A DNA stretch of 64,000 nt, taken from assembly GCA_031267825.1 (NCBI GenBank), contig JAIRYJ010000022.1, positions 1 to 64,000 on the forward strand, in the 5' to 3' direction. This DNA comes from Bifidobacteriaceae bacterium (GTDB taxonomy: Bacteria > Actinomycetota > Actinomycetes > Actinomycetales > WQXJ01). The stretch's first letter is position 1. Every line of letters starts with the position of its first letter. Both the position numbers and the translations under genes were made by a program. Below, piece by piece: positions 9,095 to 17,098 of this stretch. The notes under the pieces are model-generated. The model worked only from the letters and a program-made list of their open reading frames with translations. It searched no databases and was not told where the DNA came from.

Positions 9095-9958
9095 TCAGAA
9101 GGCGGCGATAACCGAACCGTCAGTCCAAGTATCAGCGATGAACTGCTTGACTTCCGGGGAGTGCAGCAACTCATTGAGCTTGACTAGAGCTGGGTCGTTA
9201 GCCCGGTCCTGGGTGGTGACCAAGAAGTTGGCGTACGGGTTGTCGGCTCCTGGTTCTAGCAGCAGAGCATCTTTGGACGGTGACAGGCCAGCCTCAATGG
9301 CGTAGTTGCCGTTGATGACGGACAACTCAAAGTCTGGCAGGTTGACGGCCAGGAGTTTCGCCTCAACCTGGATCAGGTCAACTTTGATTGGTGTGTCATC
9401 GGCCAGGTCAGAGATGGTCGGATCAGCCCCGCCAGTGTCCTTCAGTTTGATCAGACCGGCGCCTTCGAGCAGCCGCAAACCACGGGCCTGATTGGCTGGG
9501 TCATTGGACAGCCCAATTTTGGCGCCATCACTGATCTCATCAAGCGATTTCACCTTCGAGCTGTAAACACCTAGCGGCTCAATGTGCACACCAGGGAAGG
9601 CAAAGAACTCGTAGCCGTATTCGGCTACCTGAGAGTCCAGATAAGGCTGATGCTGGAAGTAGTTGGCGTCCAGGTCACCTTCATCCAGAGCCCTGTTCGG
9701 CAGGATGTAATCCTGGTAATCAACCACTTCGATATCCAAGCCGGCCTCGGCTGCCAGGTTTTCCTGAACAAACCGCAGGATCGACCCGTGAGGTACCGGG
9801 CTGACACCAACTGTCAGGTGAACGGCGGTGTCGCTGGTATCGGTGGTGCCGTTGGCACTGGGATCACCAGTTGATTCGGTTTGCCCGCCATCACCACAGC
9901 CGGCCATCGCCAGGGCGGCCGCTGCCGCTAGGGCCAGCATTGAAAAGGACTTGCGCAT
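9095..9958 (-). CDS. metQ: methionine ABC transporter substrate-binding lipoprotein MetQ
   Basis: 287 residues with a lipoprotein signal peptide (LAMAGCGD lipobox, Cys at about 21) and a full NlpA/MetQ domain. The family signature is seen in VVDYQDYILPNRAL, the NYFQHQPYL segment and GLSNDPANQARGLRLLE. It captures D/L-methionine outside the membrane and delivers it to MetI/MetN. It is the last gene of metN-metI-metQ, 69 bp after metI. A strong hairpin follows. Confidence 0.95.
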   Translation of the reverse strand: MRKSFSMLALAAAAALAMAGCGDGGQTESTGDPSANGTTDTSDTAVHLTVGVSPVPHGSILRFVQENLAAEAGLDIEVVDYQDYILPNRALDEGDLDANYFQHQPYLDSQVAEYGYEFFAFPGVHIEPLGVYSSKVKSLDEISDGAKIGLSNDPANQARGLRLLEGAGLIKLKDTGGADPTISDLADDTPIKVDLIQVEAKLLAVNLPDFELSVINGNYAIEAGLSPSKDALLLEPGADNPYANFLVTTQDRANDPALVKLNELLHSPEVKQFIADTWTDGSVIAAF

Positions 9959-10027
9959 TATTGTTTCTCCTTGCTACTCGTTGTGTATTGGTTTCGGCTG
10001 GCTACCTGGTGGTCAAGGCCAGACGTC

Positions 10028-10732
10028 TTATCTTGTGTGGTCCAAGGCTTTGACAATCAGATCGCCCAGGATTTGGACTAGTTCAACTAACAACAGCACG
10101 ATCACCACCACCATGATTTGGATATCGAGCATGTTTTGGGTGTAACCCCAGTTGTAAACCAGGTCTCCCAGGCCGCCCGCGCCGATCGTTCCAGTAATCA
10201 TGGAATAGCCGATCAGTGTGATGAACGTGACAGTGGCGGCGCCCGCTAAACCAGGCAGAGCCTCACGGACAGCCACACCCCAGGTGATTTGCCAGCGTGA
10301 AGCGCCCGCCATTTGGGCGGCTTCGATTTTCCCGAGGGTTACATTGCGGATGGCGTTCTCCGCTAGCCGGGCATAAAACGGTATACAACCGACCGCTAAA
10401 GCTGGGATGCCGCCTTTCCAGCCGAGCGTTGACCCCATCAAGAAGCGGGTAAAACCGATCAGCAAAAGCATCAGAATGATGAATGGGATGGCCCGGCCCA
10501 AATCAACTACCAGGTTCAGAATCCGGTTGACGATCCGGTTAGGAGCCAGCCCGCCGCTGGCCGTCAGCCAGACCGCCAAACCCAGCGGCAACCCAATTAG
10601 GACGGCGATCAAGCTAGAGACCGCGACTTGTCCCAGAGTTCCGCCCAGGGCTTCCCAAATACGTGACGTGAAGTCTTCGTTGTTGAAGAAAGTCCCATGC
10701 CCGATGCCGCCCAGCACGGTCGCCCGGATCAT
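10028..10732 (-). CDS. metI: methionine ABC transporter permease MetI
   Basis: 234 residues with five to six membrane segments and the inner-membrane-component loop GASRWQITWGVAVREALPGL (EAA-type motif), which docks onto the ATPase. Length and sequence match MetI. It starts inside the metN stop (10729-10732), which indicates translational coupling. It forms the membrane channel for methionine import. Confidence 0.95.
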   Translation of the reverse strand: MIRATVLGGIGHGTFFNNEDFTSRIWEALGGTLGQVAVSSLIAVLIGLPLGLAVWLTASGGLAPNRIVNRILNLVVDLGRAIPFIILMLLLIGFTRFLMGSTLGWKGGIPALAVGCIPFYARLAENAIRNVTLGKIEAAQMAGASRWQITWGVAVREALPGLAGAATVTFITLIGYSMITGTIGAGGLGDLVYNWGYTQNMLDIQIMVVVIVLLLVELVQILGDLIVKALDHTR

Positions 10733-11925
10733 GTTGGCCTCCCTTCGTCCTCAGCCAGTGATTCGGCTGATCGGGTGGGGCCGTCCACTTGGGTTGTTGG
10801 TCCGCCCGAGACGGCGGGCTGATCGGGGGCCTGGGGGACGGGACCGTCCACCCGCTCCGCTGGTCCGCCCGAGACGGCGGGCTGATCGGGGGCTTGGGGG
10901 ACGGCATCGTCCACCTGCGCCGCGATGCTGGCCGCGTCATCTGACTGACTGGCGCCGACCAACACGTGCAGACCCGCCGCCCGCAACTCCGCCACAACCC
11001 GGGGCACGGCGGCCGTATCAGCTTCAAGCTGGAAACGGCCAACCCGCTGACCAGCCAAAGTTTCCAACGTGCCAGTCTCGATCGCTGTGTCCGCGCCGAG
11101 ATCAGCCAGCAGGCGTAAGACCTTACGAACCGAGAAATCAGCTGACGAGAACGAAACTTCCAACTGGGCCCGCGAAACCCCAACCGGGGCAACCGCCAAC
11201 GGAATCAATTCACGCGCCAAAGGTGACCCATAATCGGTGATGACCTGGGCTAACGGTCCAGATTGCGTGATCCGCCCAGCCGCCAACAACGAAACCGAAT
11301 CACAAACCTGGCGAACCACAGCCATCTCATGAGTGATGATCAGAACCGTCAAACCCAAAGTCCGGTTGATCCGTTGAATGATTTCCAAGATCTGGCGGGT
11401 GGTGGCCCAATCCAAAGCCGAGGACGGCTCATCGCATAACAAGACTGACGGGTCACCAGCCAAAGCCCGGGCGATCCCAACACGCTGGCTTTGGCCACCC
11501 GAAAGCTGAGCCGGATAGGACCGGCCGCGCCCGGCTAAACCAACCAGTTCCAGCAGCTCGTCGGCCCGGGCCCGGGCAGCGCTCCGGGAAGTGCCGCTAA
11601 CCCGTAACGGATAAGCCACGTTGTCCCGTGCGGTCCGCGAATCAAACAGGTTGACCTGCTGAAAGACCATGCCGATGCGGTGGCGTTGACGGCGTAACGC
11701 CCTGTTAGGTAAGGCCGTCAAGTCCTCGCCATCGATCTTGACCTGACCAGCGGTGGGCCGTTCAAGCAAAGTCAGGCAGCGGATCAGAGTGGACTTGCCA
11801 GCCCCGGACGGTCCAACAACGCCGTGGATCGCACCATCTGGAACAGTCAAATCAATACCATCTAAGGCAGTGACAACACCCGCTTTGGTGTGAAACTGTT
11901 TGCGAAGTCCGGCTAATTCGATCAT
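10729..11925 (-). CDS. metN: methionine ABC transporter ATPase MetN with expanded C-terminal repeats
   Basis: 398 residues. The ATPase domain (about 1-240) has Walker A GPSGAGKST, Q-loop FQQVNLF, signature LSGGQSQRV and Walker B LLCDEP. The NIL regulatory domain (about 255-335) senses methionine and closes the transporter when it is abundant. Normal MetN ends near residue 340-345. Here about 55 further residues contain a 21-residue tandem repeat (VDDAVPQAPDQPAVSGGP / VDGPVPQAPDQPAVSGGP). The tail also holds a perfect copy of the dispersed 14-mer. The tail overlaps the metI start, so it is translated unless a stop was missed. Confidence 0.95.
   Translation of the reverse strand: MIELAGLRKQFHTKAGVVTALDGIDLTVPDGAIHGVVGPSGAGKSTLIRCLTLLERPTAGQVKIDGEDLTALPNRALRRQRHRIGMVFQQVNLFDSRTARDNVAYPLRVSGTSRSAARARADELLELVGLAGRGRSYPAQLSGGQSQRVGIARALAGDPSVLLCDEPSSALDWATTRQILEIIQRINRTLGLTVLIITHEMAVVRQVCDSVSLLAAGRITQSGPLAQVITDYGSPLARELIPLAVAPVGVSRAQLEVSFSSADFSVRKVLRLLADLGADTAIETGTLETLAGQRVGRFQLEADTAAVPRVVAELRAAGLHVLVGASQSDDAASIAAQVDDAVPQAPDQPAVSGGPAERVDGPVPQAPDQPAVSGGPTTQVDGPTRSAESLAEDEGRPT
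10798..10923. repeat. 63-bp tandem duplication inside the 3' end of metN
   Basis: Units at 10798-10860 and 10861-10923 share tggtccgcccgagacggcgg and most following bases. The period is a multiple of three, so it gives a 21-residue repeat in MetN. Unit 2 ends with GGACGGCATCGTCC, whereas unit 1 has GGACGGGACCGTCC. Confidence 0.88.
10899..10912 (-). repeat. dispersed motif GGACGATGCCGTCC, in metN tail
   Basis: Exact 14-mer in the second unit of the metN tandem repeat. Confidence 0.9.
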
Positions 11926-12041
11926 TGGGGGTTGGCCTCCCTGAGCGCATAGGTCTGCGGCGTAACGGATGTGGAAGCTGGGTCAGCGGCAGACAACAGG
12001 CGCTCAGCAGCGCCGTTCAGCTAAGGAACTGCTGGGTTTGG

Positions 12042-12119
12042 TCAGCCGCGCTGGGGCATTCGACGGCACATTCGCTGGGCGGCGGTAAGCCGCGAACTAG
12101 CGGTGGCGTGCGAATACAT
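12042..12119 (-). CDS. possible leader peptide ORF upstream of metN
   Basis: A 25-codon ORF ends about 115 bp before the metN start, with the C-terminal sequence MCRRMPQRG containing two Met and one Cys. A shorter internal ATG would give only those nine residues. Neither start has a convincing ribosome-binding site. It could be an attenuating leader for methionine or sulfur control, or chance. The sequence between it and metN contains GGCTGACCAAACCCAGCAG but no SAM riboswitch that I recognise. Confidence 0.25.
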   Translation of the reverse strand: MYSHATASSRLTAAQRMCRRMPQRG

Positions 12120-12158
12120 GCCGGTGAGATTATCACGCCTAGGTGTGGCAAGAGAAAT

Positions 12159-12172
12159 GTGACGCCGGTCAC
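12159..12172. promoter_or_regulatory. palindrome GTGAC-N4-GTCAC in the metN / flavodoxin divergent region
   Basis: Perfect 5-bp arms lie in the 481-bp region between divergent metN and the flavodoxin gene. On the metN side, TTGCCA and TGATAAT resemble promoter elements nearby. It is a candidate operator; the regulator is unknown. The rest of 11926-12406 holds only the possible leader ORF. Confidence 0.35.
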
Positions 12173-12406
12173 GAAATTGAGTGATAATGCGCCACGGCGC
12201 GGCTCAACCGGCGCACGGCTTTGTTCTGGCTGGGTAGCGCCGGATAAGGTTTGTCAACGCTGCGTGCGGCCAACCGGCTGAGGCAACAAACTACTGCCTT
12301 GGGGCCGGGCATTGTTCGGCCGGTGGTCGGTACCCCGAAGCCGACCGGCGCGCGGCAATTAGGAAAAGCTGTTGGCAGGACATTCGAGTTGGGGGGAAGT
12401 CGGGCG

Positions 12407-12979
12407 ATGCGGGCCCTCATAGCAGTGGCATCGAAGCACGGCTCGACCTCAGAAATGGGTCGCCGGATCGCCGCGAACTTGCGACACAGCGGCATCGAGG
12501 CGACGTTCTGCTTGGCTGAACAAGTCAAATCGATCCAAGGCTATGAACTTGTAGTGCTGGGTAGCGCGGTTTACGCCAACAAGATGCTGCCAGCTATGAC
12601 GGCTTTGGTATATCGCTGGGGTGACCAGCTAGCCGCCTGCCGGACTTATCTGTTTTGTTCCGGTCCGCTTGACGCGCCAGTTCCAGGTAATGTGCCGTTG
12701 CCGCCGGATGCGCGGGCTTTGATGCGTCTATCCGGTGTCAAAGATTCACGCATGTTCGGCGGAGCGATGGCTCTGGACCGGTTGCGTCCATCTGAACGTG
12801 CCTTGATGAGGATCTGGGGATCTAAGAGTGGCGATTACCGCGACTGGGCGGAAGTTGATGCTTGGTCCGCCCAGATCGCCAGCCAGGCGCTTGGCCAGGC
12901 TCGGGATGAGGCCGCGGGTGACGGCGCTCGGGATGAGGCCGCGGGTGACGGCCCGGATGAAACCCCGCCGACCGCTTGA
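12407..12979 (+). CDS. flavodoxin-domain protein (HemG-like)
   Basis: The ATG at 12407 is preferred over the ORF-track start because a GGGGGGAAG ribosome-binding site precedes it and the flavodoxin fold starts at once (MRALIAVASKHGST, the FMN phosphate loop). The 190-residue product keeps the GSAVYANKMLP segment typical of the flavodoxin/menaquinone-dependent protoporphyrinogen oxidase group. FMN binding is likely; the redox partner is unknown. No haem genes are adjacent, so a HemG role is not supported by context. The last 24 residues contain an exact tandem repeat (RDEAAGDG twice). Confidence 0.75.
   Translation: MRALIAVASKHGSTSEMGRRIAANLRHSGIEATFCLAEQVKSIQGYELVVLGSAVYANKMLPAMTALVYRWGDQLAACRTYLFCSGPLDAPVPGNVPLPPDARALMRLSGVKDSRMFGGAMALDRLRPSERALMRIWGSKSGDYRDWAEVDAWSAQIASQALGQARDEAAGDGARDEAAGDGPDETPPTA
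12899..12952 (+). repeat. 27-bp exact tandem duplication at the flavodoxin 3' end
   Basis: The unit beginning gctcgggatgaggccgcgg occurs twice back to back and encodes ARDEAAGDG twice. Confidence 0.85.
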
Positions 12980-13126
12980 CCGGTTGTTTCTCGCCAGCTC
13001 GAGGCGGCCAGGGCCGACCAGTCCACCCCGGCTAACAGACCGTTAGCACGGGCTTGTCCTATAGTGTTGCCCCGGCGTAAGCGCTCCCGGGCGTACAGCC
13101 GCCGCCGTGACACGAAAGAAGATGAC

Positions 13127-14065
13127 ATGAAAAGAACCTTGACGCTGGTCTTGGCAGTCGGCCTGAGCTTGGCTCTTGCTGGTTGCAGCGAGCCCGATCC
13201 GTCCCCGAACGAGCCGTCACTAAGCCCGAAAGTTGAATCGAACGCACTGGCGGCGATCACCTGGGTCGACGGGGAACCGCCCGCCTTGCGGTTCACCGAG
13301 CCTTTTGAACTGGGCCAGCCGACAGCTTGGCGACTAGTTGAGCCAGGCGATGGCGCGGTAGTTGAGCCGGGTGATGCGGTCCGATTGGATTATCTGCTTG
13401 TATCCGGCCAGGACGGTGTGATTCTGGCGTCAACTTACGCTGAGGGATCAGAATCACAGCCGTACCAGCTTGCCCTGACCGAACCGGCCGGAGACTATCT
13501 TTGGAGCGCCCTGAACGGCCAAAAGGTTGGCGCCAAAGTGCTGGCGGCTTTCACTGACACGGGGGAAACTGATGAAGCCTCAGGCGCTCCAGCGACTTAC
13601 ATCGCGGCTGTCACCATCCTCCAATCGGTCCGCCCAATCGACAAAGCCGAAGGCGAAACAGTTCAACCTGAGGACCCGAGCCTGCCAGTTGTGACGATTG
13701 GCGCCGCCGGTGAGCCATCAATTGAGATTCCATCTGACGCGGTTGAACCATCCGAACTGGTTGTCCAGGTACTGATCCAAGGCCAAGGCCAAGTGGTTGA
13801 GGCGGTTGACGCGGTGACCGCGAATTACACCGGATGGCTTTGGGATGGCACGGAGTTCGATTCATCGTGGTCCAGGGGACAGCCTTCAACTTTCGCGTTG
13901 TCGAATGTGATCACGGGCTGGCGTGATGGATTGGCTGGGTTACCGGTCGGTTCACGCGTCCTGTTAGTTGTCCCGCCTGACCAGGGTTACGGTGAGTCTG
14001 GGCAAGCCAGCATCCCGGGTGATGCGACGTTGATTTTTGTGGTTGAGATTCTTGGGGCCGTCTAG
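13127..14065 (+). CDS. FKBP-type peptidyl-prolyl cis-trans isomerase lipoprotein
   Basis: The ATG at 13127 (preceded by AAAGAAGA) gives a proper lipoprotein signal with lipobox LALAGCSE. The mature protein has a first degenerate FKBP-like half (about residues 60-160). The C-terminal FKBP domain (about 215-312) is canonical, with WDGTEFDSSWSRGQP, VITGWRDGL, VGSRVLLVVPPDQGYG and IPGDATLIFVVEIL. It should catalyse proline isomerisation in proteins outside the membrane. The two-domain layout matches the lipoprotein at 7643-8953, so the two look like paralogues. Confidence 0.88.
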   Translation: MKRTLTLVLAVGLSLALAGCSEPDPSPNEPSLSPKVESNALAAITWVDGEPPALRFTEPFELGQPTAWRLVEPGDGAVVEPGDAVRLDYLLVSGQDGVILASTYAEGSESQPYQLALTEPAGDYLWSALNGQKVGAKVLAAFTDTGETDEASGAPATYIAAVTILQSVRPIDKAEGETVQPEDPSLPVVTIGAAGEPSIEIPSDAVEPSELVVQVLIQGQGQVVEAVDAVTANYTGWLWDGTEFDSSWSRGQPSTFALSNVITGWRDGLAGLPVGSRVLLVVPPDQGYGESGQASIPGDATLIFVVEILGAV

Positions 14066-14097
14066 AAGCCACTCAGGAAGTCGGTCCGCGGTTTCAT

Positions 14098-14751
14098 TCA
14101 GGCCGACGGCTCGGCTAATGTCAGCCAGCGCCGGGCTACCCGGTCTTGCGCTTCAAGATAAGCCATGACGGCCGGTTCAGCGGCCTGTTCGATGGCTTGC
14201 CCAACTAGTGGCACCTGGGCGGTGACAGCTCCGCTGAAGGTGAAACGGCTACCTCCAGGTGTTGGTGTGATGGCGATCCGGCCTGTGATCTGAACTGGCG
14301 CCCCGACAATCTCTCCGGCCATCGTTCCATCCCGTCGGCCGTCACTGTCGGCTGTGTCCCAGGCTTGAGCTAGACGGATTTCCAAGCCATGCGGCAAGAA
14401 GGGCCGCATCTGGAGAGGCAGTTTGGTGTGCGGGTTGATCGCCCGGGTGGTGACTGTAAATTCACCGGATTCCTCGACTGAAACATCGACTTGGACGGCA
14501 TCGGCGCCGGCCGCGTTGGCCGCTTCGACCAGAAAATCACGGTCAGCCAAGAGCGTCGCCACCTGGTTGGCTGGAACAGGGTAGCTGTAACCAGCGGTCA
14601 AACGCATGGCCATTAGGATATCGCGGCCATTGTCTGACCGGTCCAGCCATGGGTCATCCATATCGGCGCCAAAAGGTTTTGTTGTCGTGGCTGGCCTGGT
14701 TGGTGTGTCCGGTGCGAGCGGAACGCGATTCCTGATCCGTTTCGCGCCCAT
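14098..14751 (-). CDS. DUF2505 domain-containing protein
   Basis: The domain is of the START/polyketide-cyclase-like DUF2505 group, common in actinobacteria and of unknown function. It starts with MRLTAGYSYPVPANQVATLL near residue 49 and ends with a helix that includes EAAEPAVMAYLEAQDRVARRWL. Because family members normally begin at that Met, the true start may be at 14607-14613, leaving a shorter protein of about 170 residues. None of the candidate starts has a clear ribosome-binding site. A hydrophobic ligand cavity is expected from the fold. It is divergent from pdtaS. Confidence 0.8.
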   Translation of the reverse strand: MGAKRIRNRVPLAPDTPTRPATTTKPFGADMDDPWLDRSDNGRDILMAMRLTAGYSYPVPANQVATLLADRDFLVEAANAAGADAVQVDVSVEESGEFTVTTRAINPHTKLPLQMRPFLPHGLEIRLAQAWDTADSDGRRDGTMAGEIVGAPVQITGRIAITPTPGGSRFTFSGAVTAQVPLVGQAIEQAAEPAVMAYLEAQDRVARRWLTLAEPSA

Positions 14752-14814
14752 CCTTTGCGCCGAGACGGACCGGCGTTGTCCAGGTTAAACGCTCAGACCG
14801 TTAGGATTCCGTCC

Positions 14815-16272
14815 GTGTCTTCATTTGCTTCCATCGCCGAGCGGATGTCAGATCTTCCGCCACAAGATCTTGAATGGATCCGCCGGTTAGTCTCGGAATG
14901 GCAGATGATCGCCGACTTGGCTTACGCCGACCTGGTTGTCTGGCTTCCCACAACAACAGATTCGTTTGTGGCGGCGGCTCTGCGCCGACCAGGCACCGGC
15001 GCCACGATTTACCACGAGGATGTGGTTGGCACAGTGGCTGATCCGGCGCAAAGCGCAGACATGCGCCAAGTCATGGAAACAGGTGTGATTCAGCGTCATT
15101 CTGATCCGCGCTGGCATGGGCCTTACGGTGTGCGCCAAGAAATCATCCCAGTGGTTAACGCTGGTCGGGTAATAGCGGTTATCACGCGTCACGCCAACAC
15201 TGGCGTGTTGCGCAGTCCTTCCCGCCTTGAGATCAACTACATGCAGTTAGCTGATGAACTCCTTGGGATGGTGGCGCGAGGTGAATACCCTTCAACTACG
15301 GCGCCGTCAGGTACGGCCCGTAATTCTCCCCGAGTCGGCGATGGCGTCCTGCGGCTCAACACGCAGGGTCAAGTTACGTTCGCTTCACCGAACGCGTTGT
15401 CGGCTTTCCACCGGGCAGGGGTGATTGAGGAGCTGGCTGGTTCGCTGTTGGTTGAGGTTCTGGCGGAACGTCTGCGCGGTTCACACCAAGTTGATGAGAC
15501 GTTGCCGGTGGTGGCGATGGGCCGGGCTCCGTGGCTGGCTGAGATTGAGATTGGGCTGGCCTCGATTGTGCTCCGGTCGGTGCCTTTGACGCACCTAGGC
15601 AGCCGTACCGGGGCTTTGATACTGGTACGCGATGTGACTGACTTGCGGCGTTCGGAAATGGAGTTGATGACTAAAGACGCCACCATCCGTGAGATCCACC
15701 ATCGTGTCAAGAACAACTTGCAGGAGGTTGCCGCGCTGCTCAGGATGCAGGCCCGGCGGTCATCCAACCCGGAGGTCAAGAGTGCTCTGAGGGCAGCCAT
15801 CGGACGTGTGTCAACTATCGCCACAGTCCATGAAGCGTTGTCACAGAACATGGCCCAAACAGTTGATTTTGATGCGGTCTTTGGGCGGGCTTTGCGGCTG
15901 GCGGCTGACGCCGCTTCAACTGGTTTCCCGGTCCGGACTGTGCTTGAAGGATCATTTGGTGATGTGCCGGGTGACAACGCTTCGGCTCTGGCAATGGTGC
16001 TGACCGAACTGGTTACTAACGCCGTTGAACATGGTTTAGGACCGGTCGGCGGTGGGACGGTCTGGATTGAGGCGACTAGGCGGGCTGACTCACTGACTGT
16101 CACCGTGGCCGATGACGGGGCAGGAATGCCGACTGGTGGCCCGGCTGAGGGCGCTGGTCTTGGAACTCAGATTGTTAGGACATTCGCTACTGGCGAATTG
16201 CGTGGGTCAATCGATTGGACATCGCGGCCAGGAGGCGGCACCAAAGCTGTTGTGACCGCCAGTCTTCACTGA
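14815..16272 (+). CDS. pdtaS: sensor histidine kinase PdtaS-like (HisKA_2)
   Basis: The GTG at 14815 has AGGA about ten bases upstream and leaves the N terminus typical of PdtaS; the ORF-track ATG adds 20 residues. A GAF-type domain (about 20-150, with WQMIADLAYADLVVW) and a PAS-type domain (about 165-280) come first. The HisKA_2 box IREIHHRVKNNLQEV and a HATPase domain with N box ELVTNAVEHG follow. In mycobacteria PdtaS is a soluble kinase that phosphorylates the antiterminator-type regulator PdtaR and responds to cyclic di-GMP or copper/NO. No pdtaR lies in this window, so its partner must be elsewhere. Confidence 0.88.
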   Translation: MSSFASIAERMSDLPPQDLEWIRRLVSEWQMIADLAYADLVVWLPTTTDSFVAAALRRPGTGATIYHEDVVGTVADPAQSADMRQVMETGVIQRHSDPRWHGPYGVRQEIIPVVNAGRVIAVITRHANTGVLRSPSRLEINYMQLADELLGMVARGEYPSTTAPSGTARNSPRVGDGVLRLNTQGQVTFASPNALSAFHRAGVIEELAGSLLVEVLAERLRGSHQVDETLPVVAMGRAPWLAEIEIGLASIVLRSVPLTHLGSRTGALILVRDVTDLRRSEMELMTKDATIREIHHRVKNNLQEVAALLRMQARRSSNPEVKSALRAAIGRVSTIATVHEALSQNMAQTVDFDAVFGRALRLAADAASTGFPVRTVLEGSFGDVPGDNASALAMVLTELVTNAVEHGLGPVGGGTVWIEATRRADSLTVTVADDGAGMPTGGPAEGAGLGTQIVRTFATGELRGSIDWTSRPGGGTKAVVTASLH

Positions 16273-16276
16273 TAGC

Positions 16277-16300
16277 GAAATACGCTGCGAAGCGCATTTC
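16277..16300 (+). terminator. hairpin after pdtaS
   Basis: GAAATACGCT and AGCGCATTTC form an imperfect 10-bp stem around GCGA, starting five bases after the pdtaS stop and followed by TTAATGG. Confidence 0.6.
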
Positions 16301-16463
16301 TTAATGGTAAAGACAGCCAAGCAATATGTGCTCATGTTGTGAATACGCCTGCCTAGTGTGACGTATTGAGCATCTTCTAGTAGGGGAAAACTGGTTGATC
16401 CGCGCACGGCGCAACCCAATGCGGCCGACCGAATGAAGACTTTCCGCTCAAGGCGCAGAAGGC

Positions 16464-16488
16464 GGCCAGATCTTTTCAAGATCTGGCC
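16464..16488. terminator. hairpin downstream of whiB1
   Basis: GGCCAGATCTT and AAGATCTGGCC are perfect 11-bp arms with a 3-nt loop, about 100 bp after the whiB1 stop. The remaining bases between pdtaS and whiB1 (16301-16463, 16489-16586) hold nothing I can identify; they are somewhat AT-richer than the surroundings and could harbour a small RNA. Confidence 0.7.
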
Positions 16489-16586
16489 CGCTCCGCTAAT
16501 AACTATTGGCAGACAAACTCAGGGCGATACCAAAGTGGACAGCGCAACACCACTGTAAAACTTTAGTTAATAGGCGAATTCGCAGG

Positions 16587-16835
16587 TCAGGCAGCGCGCC
16601 GGGCGCGTGCGTTACGTCGCTTCAAGGAACGGCGTTCGTCTTCTGACAAGCCGCCCCAAACACCGGAATCTTGGTTGTTGTTGATTGCCCACTCAAGACA
16701 AGATGCCGCGACATCACAACGGGCGCAGACGGCCTTGGCTTCTTCAATTTGAAGAAGAGCAGGGCCAGTGTTCCCGATGGGGAAGAATAGTTCGGGATCT
16801 TCATCTAAACACGCGGCGGCATGGCGCCAGTCCAT
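16587..16835 (-). CDS. whiB1: WhiB1-type iron-sulfur transcription factor
   Basis: 82 residues with the four cluster-binding cysteines C9, C37, C40 and C46, and the GVWGG turn (about 58-62). A basic C terminus (SLKRRNARARRAA) binds DNA. Length and the opening MDWRHxAxCxDEDPELFFPxG match WhiB1, which is an essential nitric-oxide-sensitive [4Fe-4S] protein in mycobacteria that binds the primary sigma factor. It is a single-gene unit with a terminator-like hairpin behind it and an inverted repeat of CRP-like half-sites in front. Confidence 0.95.
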   Translation of the reverse strand: MDWRHAAACLDEDPELFFPIGNTGPALLQIEEAKAVCARCDVAASCLEWAINNNQDSGVWGGLSEDERRSLKRRNARARRAA

Positions 16836-16903
16836 TGCAGCTCCTTAAGGCTGTGAGCGCATCACTATCTGATGCGAGGTTCTTGTTTCTTCTATATCTC
16901 AGG

Positions 16904-16946
16904 GTCACACATCGCTAGAAGTTTGACAAGACCCAATTTGTGTGAC
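16904..16946. promoter_or_regulatory. inverted repeat GTCACACA ... TGTGTGAC upstream of whiB1
   Basis: Perfect 8-bp arms at 16904-16911 and 16939-16946 are separated by 27 bp, 69-111 bp before the whiB1 ATG. Each arm resembles a CRP/FNR half-site (TGTGA). Mycobacterial whiB1 is known to be controlled by CRP-family proteins, so a similar role is plausible, but the spacing is too wide for a single dimer site. Confidence 0.4.
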
Positions 16947-17098
16947 GTGCCCCACATTTAGGGGATTCTACTGAGCCAAGAGCCTGAAACTTAGGAAGAT
17001 GCTGTATCACCCCGACCGTCGGGCGGTTTCAGTGACATGTCCCGCTGAACAGCCCGGCGTGAGCGGGTTGATCAAACCAGGACGGCGAGCGGCCGGGC

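Noticed and set aside
11926-12406. SAM riboswitch upstream of metN
   Set aside because: No recognisable S-box, SAM-II or SAM-IV core could be traced by eye.
14755-14814. N-terminal extension of PdtaS from ATG 14755
   Set aside because: The extra 20 residues are unlike the family and the GTG at 14815 has a better ribosome-binding site.
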